Origin: Botryococcus braunii
Lineage: Eukaryota; Chlorophyta; Trebouxiophyceae
Assembly (NCBI GenBank): GCA_002005505.1
Contig: MVGU01002054.1
Span: forward strand, 1 to 12,048
Direction: 5' to 3'
DNA length: 12,048 nt
The notes below the pieces were generated by a model that worked only from the letters and a program-made list of their open reading frames with translations, had not been told where the DNA came from and ran no database searches. A program made the position numbers and the translations under genes. Of the stretch, positions 1 through 8,688 are shown piece after piece. Numbering within the stretch: position 1 is the stretch's first letter; each line of letters opens with the position of its first letter.

Positions 1-112
1 AAGAGAGAGAGAGAGAGAGAGATATATATATATATATATAGAGATAGAGAGAGAGAGAGAGAGGCGTGAGCGAGGGAGGGAGGGAGGGAGAGAGCACGCG
101 TGCGCGTGCGTG

Positions 113-156
<44 letters not shown>

Positions 157-172
157 GGGTGGGTGGGTGTGT
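1..172. repeat. compound GA/TA/GGGA/TG microsatellite
   Basis: The window opens inside a (GA)n run, passes through a (TA)n stretch at about 22-40, returns to (GA)n to 63, then (GGGA)n to about 90, a short GC/GT-alternating piece, and a perfect (TG)18 tract at 115-150 followed by G-rich degenerate GGGT. The left end is cut by the window edge, so the true length is unknown. Reading frames here are Cys-Val and Gly-Glu repeats and are not genes. Confidence 0.95.
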
Positions 173-176
173 TTTG

Positions 177-245
177 AAAGAGAGGGGGGGGGAGGGAGGC
201 GGAGAGGGAGAGGGAGGGAGGGAGGAGGGAGGGAGGGAGGAGGGC
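177..245. repeat. G-rich purine microsatellite (GGGA/GGA)
   Basis: A nearly pure purine strand of GGGA and GGA units begins with a long G run at 184-192. The many G runs of three or more make G-quadruplex formation on this strand possible. Confidence 0.85.
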
Positions 246-901
246 GAGCGGGGCTGTTGTCACGTCTGTGGCAGAAGATGATGGTGCTCAAGTTAATGGT
301 GTAATGGTGACTATGACAATGATGCATCAATTCAACAGTTGATTCTGATCAGATGCAAACTATTATGGGTAACTAATGTCAGGGCAGTGGGGCTGCAATA
401 AGGCGGCGACTAAGAGCTCTTGCAGTGGGACTGGTGACTTGGTAGCACTGGGGAGGAAACCCTGTTGGTTGGTTGTTGTTCCAATAACATGACAAATGCC
501 AGTAGCACAGGGCTGCTTGAAAACAGGCTGGCAGGGCGAGCGGGTGGAGAAGACAAGTGGAGGAAGCAGGAGCATGGAATGAAACGACAGCATGGGGGAA
601 ATGGAAAAGGGAAGAGAGGAGATGCGGCTGGGGAAGAGCCGACATAATGCAAAGCGCATACATAATTGTTGGGCTTGAAACCCAAGCGGCGCGCCTGTGC
701 CTTTGCTGCAGGGTTTACTGGAGATTACTGTCAAGACATTTTGAAGCGGCCCTGTACAAATCACAACCGGGCTTCCGGATATGAGCCCGGGGCGTTTAGC
801 GACCTATCTGAGGAGGGGGGCTCCGCATCTCGCTGCAGTGGTACGAGGTTCATATCTCTCCCCACCCATTCAATATTCAAGGGTTATTGCTTTTACACCA
901 T
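246..901. other. unique sequence, no gene recognised
   Basis: Complex, non-repetitive sequence. Open frames of 60-140 codons exist on both strands, but none shows a recognisable domain, and the longer ones run into the neighbouring TCC repeat. I see no tRNA, rRNA or convincing splice-bounded exon here. Confidence 0.6.
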
Positions 902-1000
902 CACCTTCCTCCTCCTCCTCCTCCTCCTCCCCCCTCCTCCTCCTCCTTCTCCTCTCGAAATCTCCTTCTTGACCACCATTACCTCCTCCTCCTCTTCCTC
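902..1000. repeat. (TCC)n trinucleotide repeat, two blocks
   Basis: TCC/CTC units fill about 905-956, interrupted once by a C run at 930-935. After a 25-base gap of ordinary sequence a second, shorter CTC block sits at 981-1000. The plus frames read as poly-Ser, poly-Leu or poly-Pro and the minus frames as poly-Glu, Arg or Gly, so open frames here should not be taken as coding. Confidence 0.9.
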
Positions 1001-1929
1001 TCAAAGCAGTATGATCACGATATGCTACTTGGGAACAACAGCAACATCCTGGCAGGTTACGATGTTTGCTGGGACAAGGCTCTGAGATCTGAAACCTGGG
1101 AGAGGGCTGTTGGGAAAGGACGAAGCCTTGAGAAGGGGCTCTGTCAAGGGACTCGAAAAGAAAAAGGGACAGGGGGGGTGGGGTGGGCAGAGATAACATG
1201 CAGACGGGAAGGAAGAAGTGAAGGAAAACGATAGAGGAAGGAAAGAAAGGCAGGAGGTAAAGGGGGAAAGCGGCTATGGGGTAGTGTCGGACATGAGTCC
1301 CCCACCCATCTTGAAGGTCGGGACCGGAGCCAAGGAGGGGGAATTTGTTAGCCTGAAGGCCACACGAGTAACATGATGTAACGAAGCCGGTTGTTGGGAA
1401 AGGAGGGAAGGAATTTCAGTCAAAAAGACTTTAAAAAGGCTTGGTAAGGCCTATGTGCCGAGTGCGTTGGTTGGGCATCCCGATCTGAACGTCCAAGCCA
1501 TTCAAAGCAGGTCGGCTGTGGGACACATTCGTTTTGGGGCTCGAAAAACAGCTTTAACCCCGGAAAGTTGTTTGGTCCTCTAGGAAAAATAATGTTTTGT
1601 TCTGGAAAACGTTTTGGCGATGGAGAACATTCTGGCCTCAGACCCCCTAAAAGAGTTCCACGACCCCTTTCCCTCTCTATCTAAGATTGTAGTTTTTGGT
1701 GTTTTTAATGTGTCAAGGCATTGCTGGTGGGGCAATCTATGGAGTATGAGCAGCAGCAACAAGCCAAAAGTAGTTTTGCACATCCGAATGCAAGAGCAAC
1801 TGGCCTTACATGTAGGAGCAATATGCAAAAAATGGAGGCGAGGTGCTCCTGTGGAAGCTCTCGCATGCGGACGAAGAAGTTAAAGGGGCAAAACACTTCA
1901 GAATCATGCTTTCCGGAGCAAATATACAT
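1001..1929. other. unique sequence, no gene recognised
   Basis: Non-repetitive sequence with small open frames. The most protein-like is plus 1614-1883 (89 codons), which overlaps other frames of similar length and has no recognisable motif. A purine-rich zone lies at 1140-1270. A faint 5S-rRNA-like string near 1479-1528 was considered and rejected. Confidence 0.55.
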
Positions 1930-1981
1930 TTCCCCCCTTTCCTCCCTTTTCTCCCACCACCTCCCCCCCTCCCCTTTTTTT
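1930..1981. repeat. C/T homopyrimidine tract
   Basis: About 50 bases of almost pure C and T with C7 and T7 runs. A polypyrimidine tract ahead of AG could act as a splice acceptor, but nothing downstream (1982-2256) reads as an exon. Confidence 0.8.
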
Positions 1982-2265
1982 GGTTAAGCAGTTTAGGAGG
2001 GTGGTATGTAAAACCTTCAAGGAAGCTCTAGTAATGGCTCAAAGAGCAGAAGGGGTTCATTCGGTTGAGATTTCCAGATAAGGGAAGGGTCTAGTTCACA
2101 GAAGCGGGTTTTTGTGAAGGAACCACTTTCTGGAGGGAAACACCCGTCCAGTTTAGGGTTTCGGTCCCAAGTTGCGAAGCTCGCTGAAGGAGCTCTTCCA
2201 GTTGACCAGCATTTCCTGGCTTGGAGGAATTGCTGGCTGAGATCCCCCTCGTCCTGCCCCCACCC
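1982..2265. other. short unique spacer
   Basis: Ordinary sequence between two low-complexity blocks. The long minus-strand frames that cross it owe almost all of their length to the adjacent GT/GA microsatellite. No feature seen. Confidence 0.5.
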
Positions 2266-2585
2266 CCTCTCTCTCTCTGTCTGTGTGTGTGTGGGTGAGT
2301 GGTGCGCGCGGCGCGCGCGAGCGAGAGAGAAAGAGAGAAAGAGAGAGAGAGGGAGGGAGGGAGGGAGGGAGGGAGGGAGGGAGGGAGAGAGAGAGAGGGG
2401 GGATGCGTGCGTGTGGGCGTGCGCGCGCGTGCGTGTGGGTGTGGTGTTGGTGCGGCGCGCGCTCGCGCGCGTGTGTGTGTGTCTGTGTGTGTGTGTGTGT
2501 GTGTGCGGCGCCGGCGCACACGAGAGAGTGTGTGTGTGCGTGCGTATGTGTGTGTGTGTGTGCGCGCGCGCGCGCCCACAAGACA

Positions 2586-2673
<88 letters not shown>

Positions 2674-2820
2674 GAGATAGAGAGGATGCGCGCGCGCGCG
2701 GTGTGTGTGTGTGTGGTGTGTGTGGTGTGTGTGTGTGTGCCCGCGCACGCGCGGGCGTGAGCACACGAGAGAGAGTGTGCGTGCGTGCGTATGTGTGTGT
2801 GTGTGCGTGTGTGTGCGTGC

Positions 2821-2887
<67 letters not shown>
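2266..2887. repeat. 0.6-kb compound GA / GT / GC microsatellite
   Basis: The order on the plus strand is: (CT)/(GT) lead-in 2266-2297; GC-alternating and (GA) 2305-2352; (GGGA)n about 2352-2386; (GA) to 2399; mixed GT/GC alternating purine-pyrimidine DNA 2403-2580; (GA)n about 2590-2684 with rare AC and AT interruptions; GC then GT 2688-2745; and a long (GT)n ending at 2887 with a perfect tail of about 60 bases. The GT/GC blocks are classic Z-DNA-prone sequence. One module recurs at 2516-2560 and 2761-2806. The plus and minus frames of 100-350 codons that cross it are dinucleotide repeats in translation. Confidence 0.97.
2739..2756. repeat. GC-only hairpin inside GT repeat
   Basis: A perfect 8-bp inverted repeat (GCCCGCGC and its complement GCGCGGGC) is separated by 2 bases. 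It lies between two GT blocks, so it could nucleate a cruciform or slipped structure in an already unstable tract. Confidence 0.75.
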
Positions 2888-2890
<3 letters not shown>

Positions 2891-3226
2891 GTTCTTGGAC
2901 AGCAGAGGGCTGAGGCAGGGGGAGTGCTGGGTGGGGGGGGAAGGTTACTGCGACGACACAATAGCGGCTGCTTTTGCGGGCAGGGGAAGTATGCGCACAT
3001 CCCGGCGGAACACGTTTTGTCTCCCTGGAGCCCCCCCCCGCCAGATGGGGCGTATCATGTCCCTCCACTGTATCATCGATGAGGTACCATCTCCAGGCCA
3101 GACAGCAGCCTTTCTTTCTTCGCTCCCATTGCTCGTGCATGTTCTGCTAGAAGTTCCAACGTTTTAAAAAACTCTTGTTGGTGGACTGTATGGTTCTGCG
3201 CAGTGGTTAAGCCCCCTTCCCGCCTT
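2888..3226. other. unique spacer between two microsatellite blocks
   Basis: About 340 bases of ordinary sequence with a G8 run near 2932 and a C9 run near 3031. Open frames on both strands extend into it from the neighbouring repeats. No domain recognised and no RNA gene seen. Confidence 0.5.
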
Positions 3227-3300
<74 letters not shown>

Positions 3301-3481
3301 GCGTGTGTGTGTGTGTGGTGTGTGTGTGTGTGTGTGGTGTTGTGTGTGTCTGCTCCCGGCCCCCGCCCCCCCCCCCCCGGGCTCCCCCCTCTCTCTCTGC
3401 TTATCCCTCTCCCTCCCTCCCCCCTCCCTTCCCCTCTCTACCTCTCCCCCCTCTCCTCCCCCCCTTTGTTTGTGTGTGGTG

Positions 3482-3512
<31 letters not shown>

Positions 3513-3548
3513 TGTGTGTGTGTGTGTGTGTGGGCGTGTGGGCGTGTG
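3227..3548. repeat. compound C / CT / GT microsatellite
   Basis: A C run at 3227-3236 leads into (CT)n to 3300 with one CG interruption, then (GT)n 3301-3350 broken by GGTG steps. Next come a C-rich piece with an unbroken C13 at 3366-3378, a CT/CCT tract to about 3466, and (GT)n to 3548. The plus strand is pyrimidine-rich in the CT parts, opposite to the block at 2266-2887, where the plus strand carries GA. Confidence 0.96.
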
Positions 3549-3575
3549 TTTTGAGCATGTGCTCGTGCTTGGTTG

Positions 3576-4045
3576 CAGATCAATGGGAATAATGGTTTGG
3601 GTGGGATTAATGTTTCTGGAAGGGGCCTGCTGAGTGGATCAGAGCTCGCTAATGGTGGGCATCTCCCAAACCAGGACCGACGGGATAAATGGCAAACTTG
3701 TTTTGTGTGGGATAAATGCTTCAGGAAGCAGTCTCCCAATCGGGTTGCAGCTCCCTCATGGTTGGCATCTCCCCTTTCTCCAGACCGATGGATCAATGGG
3801 AACAATTGGTTTATGCGGGCAATATGATTCCCATTGATGTATGGTTTGTCGGGGGGAGGGGGAATGTTCCTGATAGGGGCCTGTGTAGTGGGTCACAGCT
3901 CCCGGAAGGGCACGAAACCCCTTATTCCCCGGCCAACAGATCAATGGGAAAACTGTTTGTCTGGGTAAAGTGCTTTGACAGGGGCCGGATGGGGTGGGTG
4001 GGTCACAGCTTGCAAATGGCACGAAGCTCCCCGTTCGAGGAGTGC
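3576..4045. repeat. diverged ~107-bp tandem repeat, about four copies
   Basis: Copies begin at about 3576, 3683, 3790 and 3936, each opening with a form of GATCAATGGGAA followed by a GTTTGTGTGGG-like stretch. In copies 1, 3 and 4 this leads to a GGGGCC segment and then a GGTCACAGCT-like core. Copy 2 keeps the core but has lost GGGGCC. Copies 1 and 2 also share a GGCATCTCCC segment. Spacings are roughly 107, 107 and 146; copy 3 carries about 40 extra bases. Divergence is high, so the exact ends are approximate. The open frames across it (for example plus 3573-3827) repeat a short INGNN-like string only because the DNA repeats. Confidence 0.75.
3792..3838. repeat. 11-bp inverted repeat in tandem copy 3
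   Basis: ATCAATGGGAA at 3792-3802 is the exact reverse complement of TTCCCATTGAT at 3828-3838, with a 25-base loop. The second arm lies in the extra bases that lengthen copy 3, so it may be an inverted partial copy of the repeat's own start. Confidence 0.7.
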
Positions 4046-4504
4046 CCTGGGAGGCACTGTACGGCAAAGATGGATGGTGTGAGGCCGATTTTCCCAAACA
4101 CACGTGAGGCTCCTACCTTCTCCCTCCCCCCCCCTCTCCGACTTTCTTCCGCGGATGTGAACAGCTTGAGGGCTGGCAATCACGTAACTTTCCTCTTTTG
4201 GGCTTACTTTATCCTCTATATGGTGAGAGGGTTAGAGACGGGAGGGGAGTCCACCGACACAGACAAAGCGTGAACGGCCGTGCCAACGCTGACACATTGA
4301 CTAATGTATCTGAGCCAGTGAACGAAAACATGCATGTTTGGTTAATCAATGCGGGATTGCCATCCATCACTCCCTGAAGCCCATTTAAGCTCAAGAGGCC
4401 TGAAAGTCCGTCTCCGATCATCTGACTTCCCGGGCAGACCAGACGTGGGAAGATTGCCAAATCCGGCATCCTCCAGTTAATCCCTGTAAAAATTATTTGG
4501 CCGG
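4046..4504. other. unique sequence downstream of the lectin relic
   Basis: No repeat is obvious. A minus-strand frame stays open from about 4905 down to 4209, through the proline-rich segment and on into this stretch. The part inside this interval has mixed amino-acid composition rather than low complexity. I do not recognise it. It could be a decayed continuation of the relic at 4806-5052 or a chance open frame. Confidence 0.45.
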
Positions 4505-4542
4505 TCACCCGTAGGTTGGCCAACCCTGTCCCTGGCAGTAGC

Positions 4543-4582
4543 GTGACAGACTTATAGTATGCTGTGACAGACTTATAGTATG
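4543..4582. repeat. 19-bp direct duplication, 21-bp period
   Basis: GTGACAGACTTATAGTATG occurs at 4543-4561 and again exactly at 4564-4582, two bases apart. The exact match points to a recent slippage or repair event. It lies just beyond the proline-rich end of the minus-strand lectin relic. Confidence 0.95.
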
Positions 4583-4800
4583 AAGGAGGCCGGGGCGGAG
4601 GCAAACGGGGCGGAGGGCTTGCTCGGGGCGGTGGGTGGTGATGGGGACCTTGCCGGGGGTGGGGGAGCTGCCTTGGGGGGTGGAGGCGGGGGACGACGTG
4701 GCAAGGGAGGGTCTGGGCGTGGAGGAGGCGGTGGGGGTACTGGGGGAGGGCTCGGGGGTGAAGGAGGCGGTGGGGGGGAACTGCGTCGTGGGCCGGTCGG
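4583..4800 (-). repeat. G-rich plus strand encoding a Pro/Ser/Thr-rich segment on the minus strand
   Basis: The plus strand is strongly G-rich (GGGG runs, GGC, GGA). In the minus frame that stays open from 5095 to 4505 it reads as a proline/serine/threonine-rich stretch of about 55 residues, the composition of an extracellular linker. A 39-bp repeat (GGAGGCGGTGGGGG at 4724 and 4763) gives a 13-residue protein repeat of the form PTAS(S/F)TP(R/E)PS. Another minus frame is also open here and reads as Pro/His/Leu-rich. A linker attached to the lectin-like relic is plausible. A plain G-rich repeat with no coding past is also possible. Confidence 0.5.
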
Positions 4801-4805
4801 TCCAG

Positions 4806-5052
4806 AATGCTACCGGCCGCAAGACCTCCCACCTCACTTGCAGAGAATCCGCTGAAGGAGGTGATCCTCCCTTTGAACGAGAAGGCCGTCCCGCCGGGGG
4901 AGTTGGGTCCCGTAGGGTCCCAACGTGCGCCCAGAAGTTGGTCACAAAGGTCAGCTGCTGCAGGAGGCTTCCGTAGAAGCCGGACGCGCCCACCAGCTCC
5001 TCCCGGCTTGCAGTGCTATCTCCACAGACGGGGGCTTGTCCAACGCAAAGCC
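4806..5052 (-). pseudogene. jacalin-related lectin-like domain, frameshifted relic
   Basis: Read on the minus strand, pieces of one domain appear in order but in different frames. 5052-5002 gives a beta-strand-like piece ending SVEIALQAG. 5002-4925 gives EELVGASGFYGSLL followed by QQLTFVTNFW. 4923-4906 gives LGPYGT. 4904-4806 gives GGTAFSFKGRITSF and then GFSASEVGGL. The order G-x-SGxYG, LTFVTN, GPYG, GT-x-FSF, then a G-F-G-S-like stretch matches the second half of jacalin-related lectins, mannose- or galactose-type sugar-binding beta-prism domains. About 82 residues are covered, against roughly 130-150 in a full domain; the N-terminal strands are missing. At least three frame changes and no convincing introns suggest a pseudogene or error-laden copy rather than a working gene. 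A Pro/Ser/Thr-rich segment follows. The match is by eye and the organism is unknown. Confidence 0.6.
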
Positions 5053-5345
5053 CCTCACTGCGCCTTCCCTTGACGAATAGAGCGCCTGCGGACATGCAAG
5101 GCGTCCTTCATTATCTCTCATAGCTTTGCGCGCCATGACGCGAATATAGATAAAAATCTCACCCATCCCAATTGGGTTCTGCATCGGATTGTGCAGTGCA
5201 CTCCCTGCAGCACTAGACTGATGCTGTCCTCAGGATGTGTATACGTATTCGTCCCTGAGAATAGGTTCATGATCATGCATTTGGCTACCAGTATTTATCA
5301 ATTCATTATATTGCCTCCTCTAACTATCCTCTTCGGCCCTATTGG

Positions 5346-5391
5346 TTGGTCCTGAATGTATTATATATGTCCTGGATTGGTCCTGAATGTA
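5346..5391. repeat. 15-bp direct duplication, 31-bp period
   Basis: TTGGTCCTGAATGTA occurs at 5346-5360 and exactly again at 5377-5391, each followed by an AT-rich string. This is a small tandem duplication of about 31 bp. Confidence 0.85.
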
Positions 5392-6072
5392 ATATTCCTT
5401 CGTTCCTTCCCATGATAGTTGGCACATGGCTGATAGTGGGGCAGGAAACTCACATTAGGATTGGGTTGGGAATTGACAGTATGATTGGCAATTGACAATA
5501 GGGGTAGCAAGTGTTCATTTTCGTATCTCATGCCAATACAAGTCGTCATGTGCACAGACCCTACCTCTGGGTTGCACAAGACCGGCAAGAACTGGCGGGT
5601 ACCCGGTTCGAGCTTCCTGGGCAGGCCAGTCCACACCCACCCTTCCTAATCTGAAGGGGTGGTATGAAGTGCCTGCCCAGCCATGTAACAGTAGCCCATA
5701 GCGGTAAACACTATGCCTAGCCCCGCTTAATCAGCAATGTTTGCTTTAAGCTTTATAACACAGTAATTCAATAGATCAATGCCGTGTGCTTCAACAATTT
5801 TTATTCTTGGTTGACGGATGCATGAGCGCGCCATCGCTCACATTATACAGTGGGCGGACAAATGCAATGGAACTAGGAGATGCAGGCAGCTAATCAATGT
5901 GTTTTGTAACTGGTTCACAAGTTTGGACTTACGCTCAAGTATTCTAGTCAGCAACAGCCAATAGTCAAATACAGCAAAGCTCGGCAAGAGGAAGGGGCCT
6001 GCATGATTTGCCACCGACCTCTTGGATGTCCCCCACCTTTGCGCTCCACTTTTAAGATCGGTGATTTGAAAA

Positions 6073-6145
6073 GGCAGAGCTTTACAATAGTCATATCTCC
6101 GATGTGGTGGAAGGGCAGAGCTTCACAATCAACATATCTCTGGTT
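6073..6145. repeat. 41-bp tandem duplication
   Basis: GGCAGAGCTT-ACAAT-CATATCTC is present at 6073-6099 and with a few substitutions at 6114-6140, giving a 41-bp period. The divergence suggests an older duplication than the 19-bp pair at 4543. Confidence 0.75.
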
Positions 6146-6239
6146 TGTGTGTCTGTTGCTGACGTGGCGTGAGCGTGATGCATGAACGAAGCAACGCGAT
6201 GGAATATTCCAGTTGCATATGTAAAGGCAATTCTCTGTG

Positions 6240-6668
6240 AACAGGCCAGACCCAGGGTGGGCTTCAATGGAAAGAAAGCTCCCCCAACCTTCTCTTTCTC
6301 TGTCGCTCTACCCTCCCTAGGAAGGAAGAAATATCACATCCAGAACAGCCATCTTGGCTGAAGGAATAACGATTAAATTGTCTAGGCCTCTCTCCCCTCC
6401 TCTTTCTTACTCTCTCCCACCCTCTCTGTTCAAAGAATGGGTTCTGATACACGCCTGAAAGCCTCCAATTGCAGTTGAGAAAGAATTTGAAGACGTGTTG
6501 TCCGGGCATCCCCCAAACCACAAGCGTACTCCCGACAAAGCTGTCCCCGCCCACCGGCCCCAGTGTATTAAACAGCATCCATGGGTACTGATGTGCAAAC
6601 CTCCTGGACAGCTTCTGTGCAACGCCAGGCAAGGCCCAGCCGTTTCATGTTTTGTGTGCGCCCGACAT
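6240..6668. other. unique sequence; one unassigned minus open frame
   Basis: The minus frame at 6632-6264 (122 codons) has mixed amino-acid composition and is not driven by simple repeats, but I recognise no domain in it and overlapping frames are also open. A pyrimidine-rich stretch at 6282-6320 ends in CCCTAG, which could act as a plus-strand splice acceptor, though nothing downstream supports an exon. Confidence 0.4.
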
Positions 6669-6721
<53 letters not shown>

Positions 6722-6730
6722 CACACACAT

Positions 6731-6765
<35 letters not shown>

Positions 6766-6777
6766 CACATGTACACA

Positions 6778-6814
<37 letters not shown>

Positions 6815-6889
6815 GGGGGGGGATAGAGTCTTATACACACAGAGACAGAGAGACTCAGACGCACACGCACACAAACACACACAGATATG

Positions 6890-6928
<39 letters not shown>

Positions 6929-6940
6929 GTGTGTGTGTGT
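6669..6940. repeat. (CA)n with ACATGTAC steps, (GA)n, G9, then (GT)n
   Basis: (CA)n runs from 6669 to 6794 and contains four ACATGTAC octamers at 6715, 6727, 6759 and 6767, in two pairs. (GA)n follows at 6795-6813, then a G9 run to 6822, about 70 bases of mixed sequence with CA-rich patches, and (GT)n at 6892-6940. Because CA and GT runs are complementary, the two arms can pair as a long imperfect hairpin. Frames here read as Thr-His or Cys-Val repeats and are not genes. Confidence 0.96.
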
Positions 6941-6966
6941 GAGAGAGAGAAAGAGAGAGAGAGGAG

Positions 6967-7045
<79 letters not shown>

Positions 7046-7084
7046 GAGAGAGAGGAAGAGAGTGAGAGAGAGAGAGAGAGAGAG
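6941..7084. repeat. (GA)n microsatellite with rare interruptions
   Basis: About 144 bases of almost pure GA on the plus strand, broken by single AA, GG, AT, GC and GT steps. It directly continues the preceding GT run with no gap. Confidence 0.97.
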
Positions 7085-7651
7085 TTACATTTCGTGACAT
7101 ATAGTGAGATTGCCTTCCTCTTGAACAAACATGAACTCTTAAAAGGAACTGACAAACAATGGCATGAACGAAGGCATACACGAGACGACTAGAAGTATTT
7201 GTCACAGAGAGGTGTGGTTAATCACAAGGTCATGTTATAAGTAGTGTTGATACAGTATTCGCGCGTGGTTGCCAGATCAACGTGTGATCTTGCAACGCTC
7301 GTATTTGAGAGGCAAGCAGCGGAGTTGAATGTGACCTGACTAGCACTATCAATGACTGATGCATGTGGGAAGACAGCAAGTGTTTTGCTTAAGGCGGAAG
7401 GCCACCACAAGAGCTGCCCAGCCAACAAATTAGACAACGTACAAGACAACTGATCACTCGCTCCGCTCGTGCTTGCACATAAAGCCGATTGGCCTAGTTA
7501 GACATGTTAGGACATGCATGGACAAGTCACTTGCTTACTATAACTTAATTGTTGAACATCTGTATCTTCATCGGTTGCGGGGGTTATCCCTATGAGTGAA
7601 GATCAGCTAGACAAGTATCATGCAAGGTATCTGTTAGCGTATGCAAGGATT
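7085..7651. other. unique sequence between microsatellites, nothing recognised
   Basis: AT-rich to balanced unique DNA. Only short open frames are present, the longest on the minus strand at 7449-7222 with 75 codons and no motif. No RNA gene, repeat family or splice-bounded exon was found. Confidence 0.55.
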
Positions 7652-7652
7652 T

Positions 7653-7691
<39 letters not shown>

Positions 7692-7692
7692 G

Positions 7693-7761
<69 letters not shown>

Positions 7762-7960
7762 AGGGAGAGAAAGAGATAGAGGAGAGAGAGAGAAGGGGGG
7801 GGAGGGGAGGAGGGAGGGGGGAGAGATAGGCGAGGGGGGAAGAAAGATAGAGAGATAGGAGGGGGGGAGGGAGGGGGGAGGGAGGGGAGGAAGGGGAGGG
7901 AGGGGGGGGGGGAGATACAGGCATACACACGGGCGAGAGATAGGGGAGGGGGAGAAGAGG
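7652..7960. repeat. long polypurine tract (GA)n grading into G-rich
   Basis: (GA)n from 7652 to about 7755 with few interruptions is followed by a GGGA, GGGGA and G-run mixture to 7917. A short gap holds ordinary bases (ATACAGGCATACACACGGGC), and a second purine patch runs to 7960. The plus strand is nearly all purine for over 260 bases, a composition known to form intramolecular triplex (H-DNA) and, in the G-rich half, quadruplex structures. The minus frames of 135-152 codons are Ser/Leu/Pro repeats. Confidence 0.95.
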
Positions 7961-8597
7961 TGGTGAATGACCCCTTATCACGCACACACGTCGAAAGCAC
8001 AAGCATAGTGGGTACACGGTGGGGAAGGGGAAAGGATACATATTCCACTACGCCCTGCAGGGCTTGCAGGCGACTTTAGGATACATGAAGCCAGAAGCCA
8101 AAACAAAACGTTTGACAAAAGCGTGAACTTAAAGGACATATTTAAACTAGGACGTTGATTATGGAACAACTCCCGGAATTCCAGAGAAAGGGCGTTGTTT
8201 TTGATACACCCCCACCGATAGCAACTAACCAATCCAAACTACCATCAAAATAAAGAGGGAGAACACATGCCACTCTGCAGACAATGCAACAGTGTGAAGC
8301 CCCGTGAAAAAGAAACAGCAGCCTCCCCTCCCCCGGGCAGTCACTTAAGCGGGTTGTTGGGATCTCTTCCGGTACGAGGACTGCAGTGAGCTCTGCGGAA
8401 AACCGTGTGTACTCTCAATCCTGAGGAACACTTTCCTAAAGATTTAGGACCTCGCAACTTTCTCCAGAGGATCTACAGAGGAAGGAGGAGGAATACTCGG
8501 AGAGCTTGAAGAGAGGACCCATTTTCCTTCACACATAGGGACCCCAGAATGGGGACTTGCCAACCTACCCTGCCTAAGTGTGATAGAAATAGAAGGA
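7961..8597. other. unique sequence, no gene recognised
   Basis: Ordinary sequence. The minus frame at 8232-7978 (84 codons) has no recognised motif. A perfect 12-bp palindrome GCCCTGCAGGGC lies at 8052-8063. A purine-rich patch at 8470-8515 leads toward the G11 run at 8604. Confidence 0.5.
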
Positions 8598-8645
8598 GAA
8601 AAAGGGGGGGGGGGTTGGGGGCAGAGAGAGGGAGAAAGAGAAAGC
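8598..8645. repeat. purine-rich tract with G11 run
   Basis: An A/G-rich stretch contains a G run at 8604-8614 followed by GG-TT-GGGGG and GA-rich sequence. It lies just upstream of the polypyrimidine stretch before the candidate exon at 8689. Confidence 0.8.
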
Positions 8646-8688
8646 GCTCGGAAGTAAAGAAAGTTCTTCCCTTCCTCTTCATCCCTAG

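Larger units (their letters stand above)
5096..6239. other. unique sequence with small duplications, no gene recognised
   Basis: AT-richer than the surroundings. Open frames are short (60-91 codons) and overlap on both strands without recognisable motifs. A string resembling a pol III B box (GGTTCGAGC near 5608) has no matching A box at the usual distance on the same strand. Two small tandem duplications are listed separately. Confidence 0.55.

Noticed and set aside
1479..1528. String resembling part of a 5S rRNA (CCCGATCT ... AGCAGGTCGG)
   Set aside because: Only short islands agree, spacing differs, and the remainder of a 5S gene and its internal control region is absent.
1614..1883. Plus open frame of 89 codons
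   Set aside because: No recognised domain, and two other frames of similar length overlap it on both strands.
2017..3140. Minus-strand open frames of 327 and 349 codons
   Set aside because: Almost all residues are Thr-His, Ser-Leu or Arg-Ala-His repeats read from CA, CT and GC dinucleotides; the strand and frame can be changed with the same result.
5560..5730. Possible tRNA-derived SINE (GGTTCGAGC near 5608; GGCATAGTG-like on the opposite strand)
   Set aside because: The two box-like strings are on opposite strands and no cloverleaf or terminator can be built.
6264..6632. Minus open frame of 122 codons with mixed composition
   Set aside because: No recognised motif, no start context and overlapping open frames; not enough to call a gene.
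6407..7205. Several open frames of 96-195 codons on both strands
   Set aside because: They are translations of CA/GT/GA microsatellites, open in every frame.
7590..8048. Minus open frame of 152 codons with Pro/Ser/Leu-rich sequence
   Set aside because: It covers the polypurine tract; its composition follows from GA and G runs.
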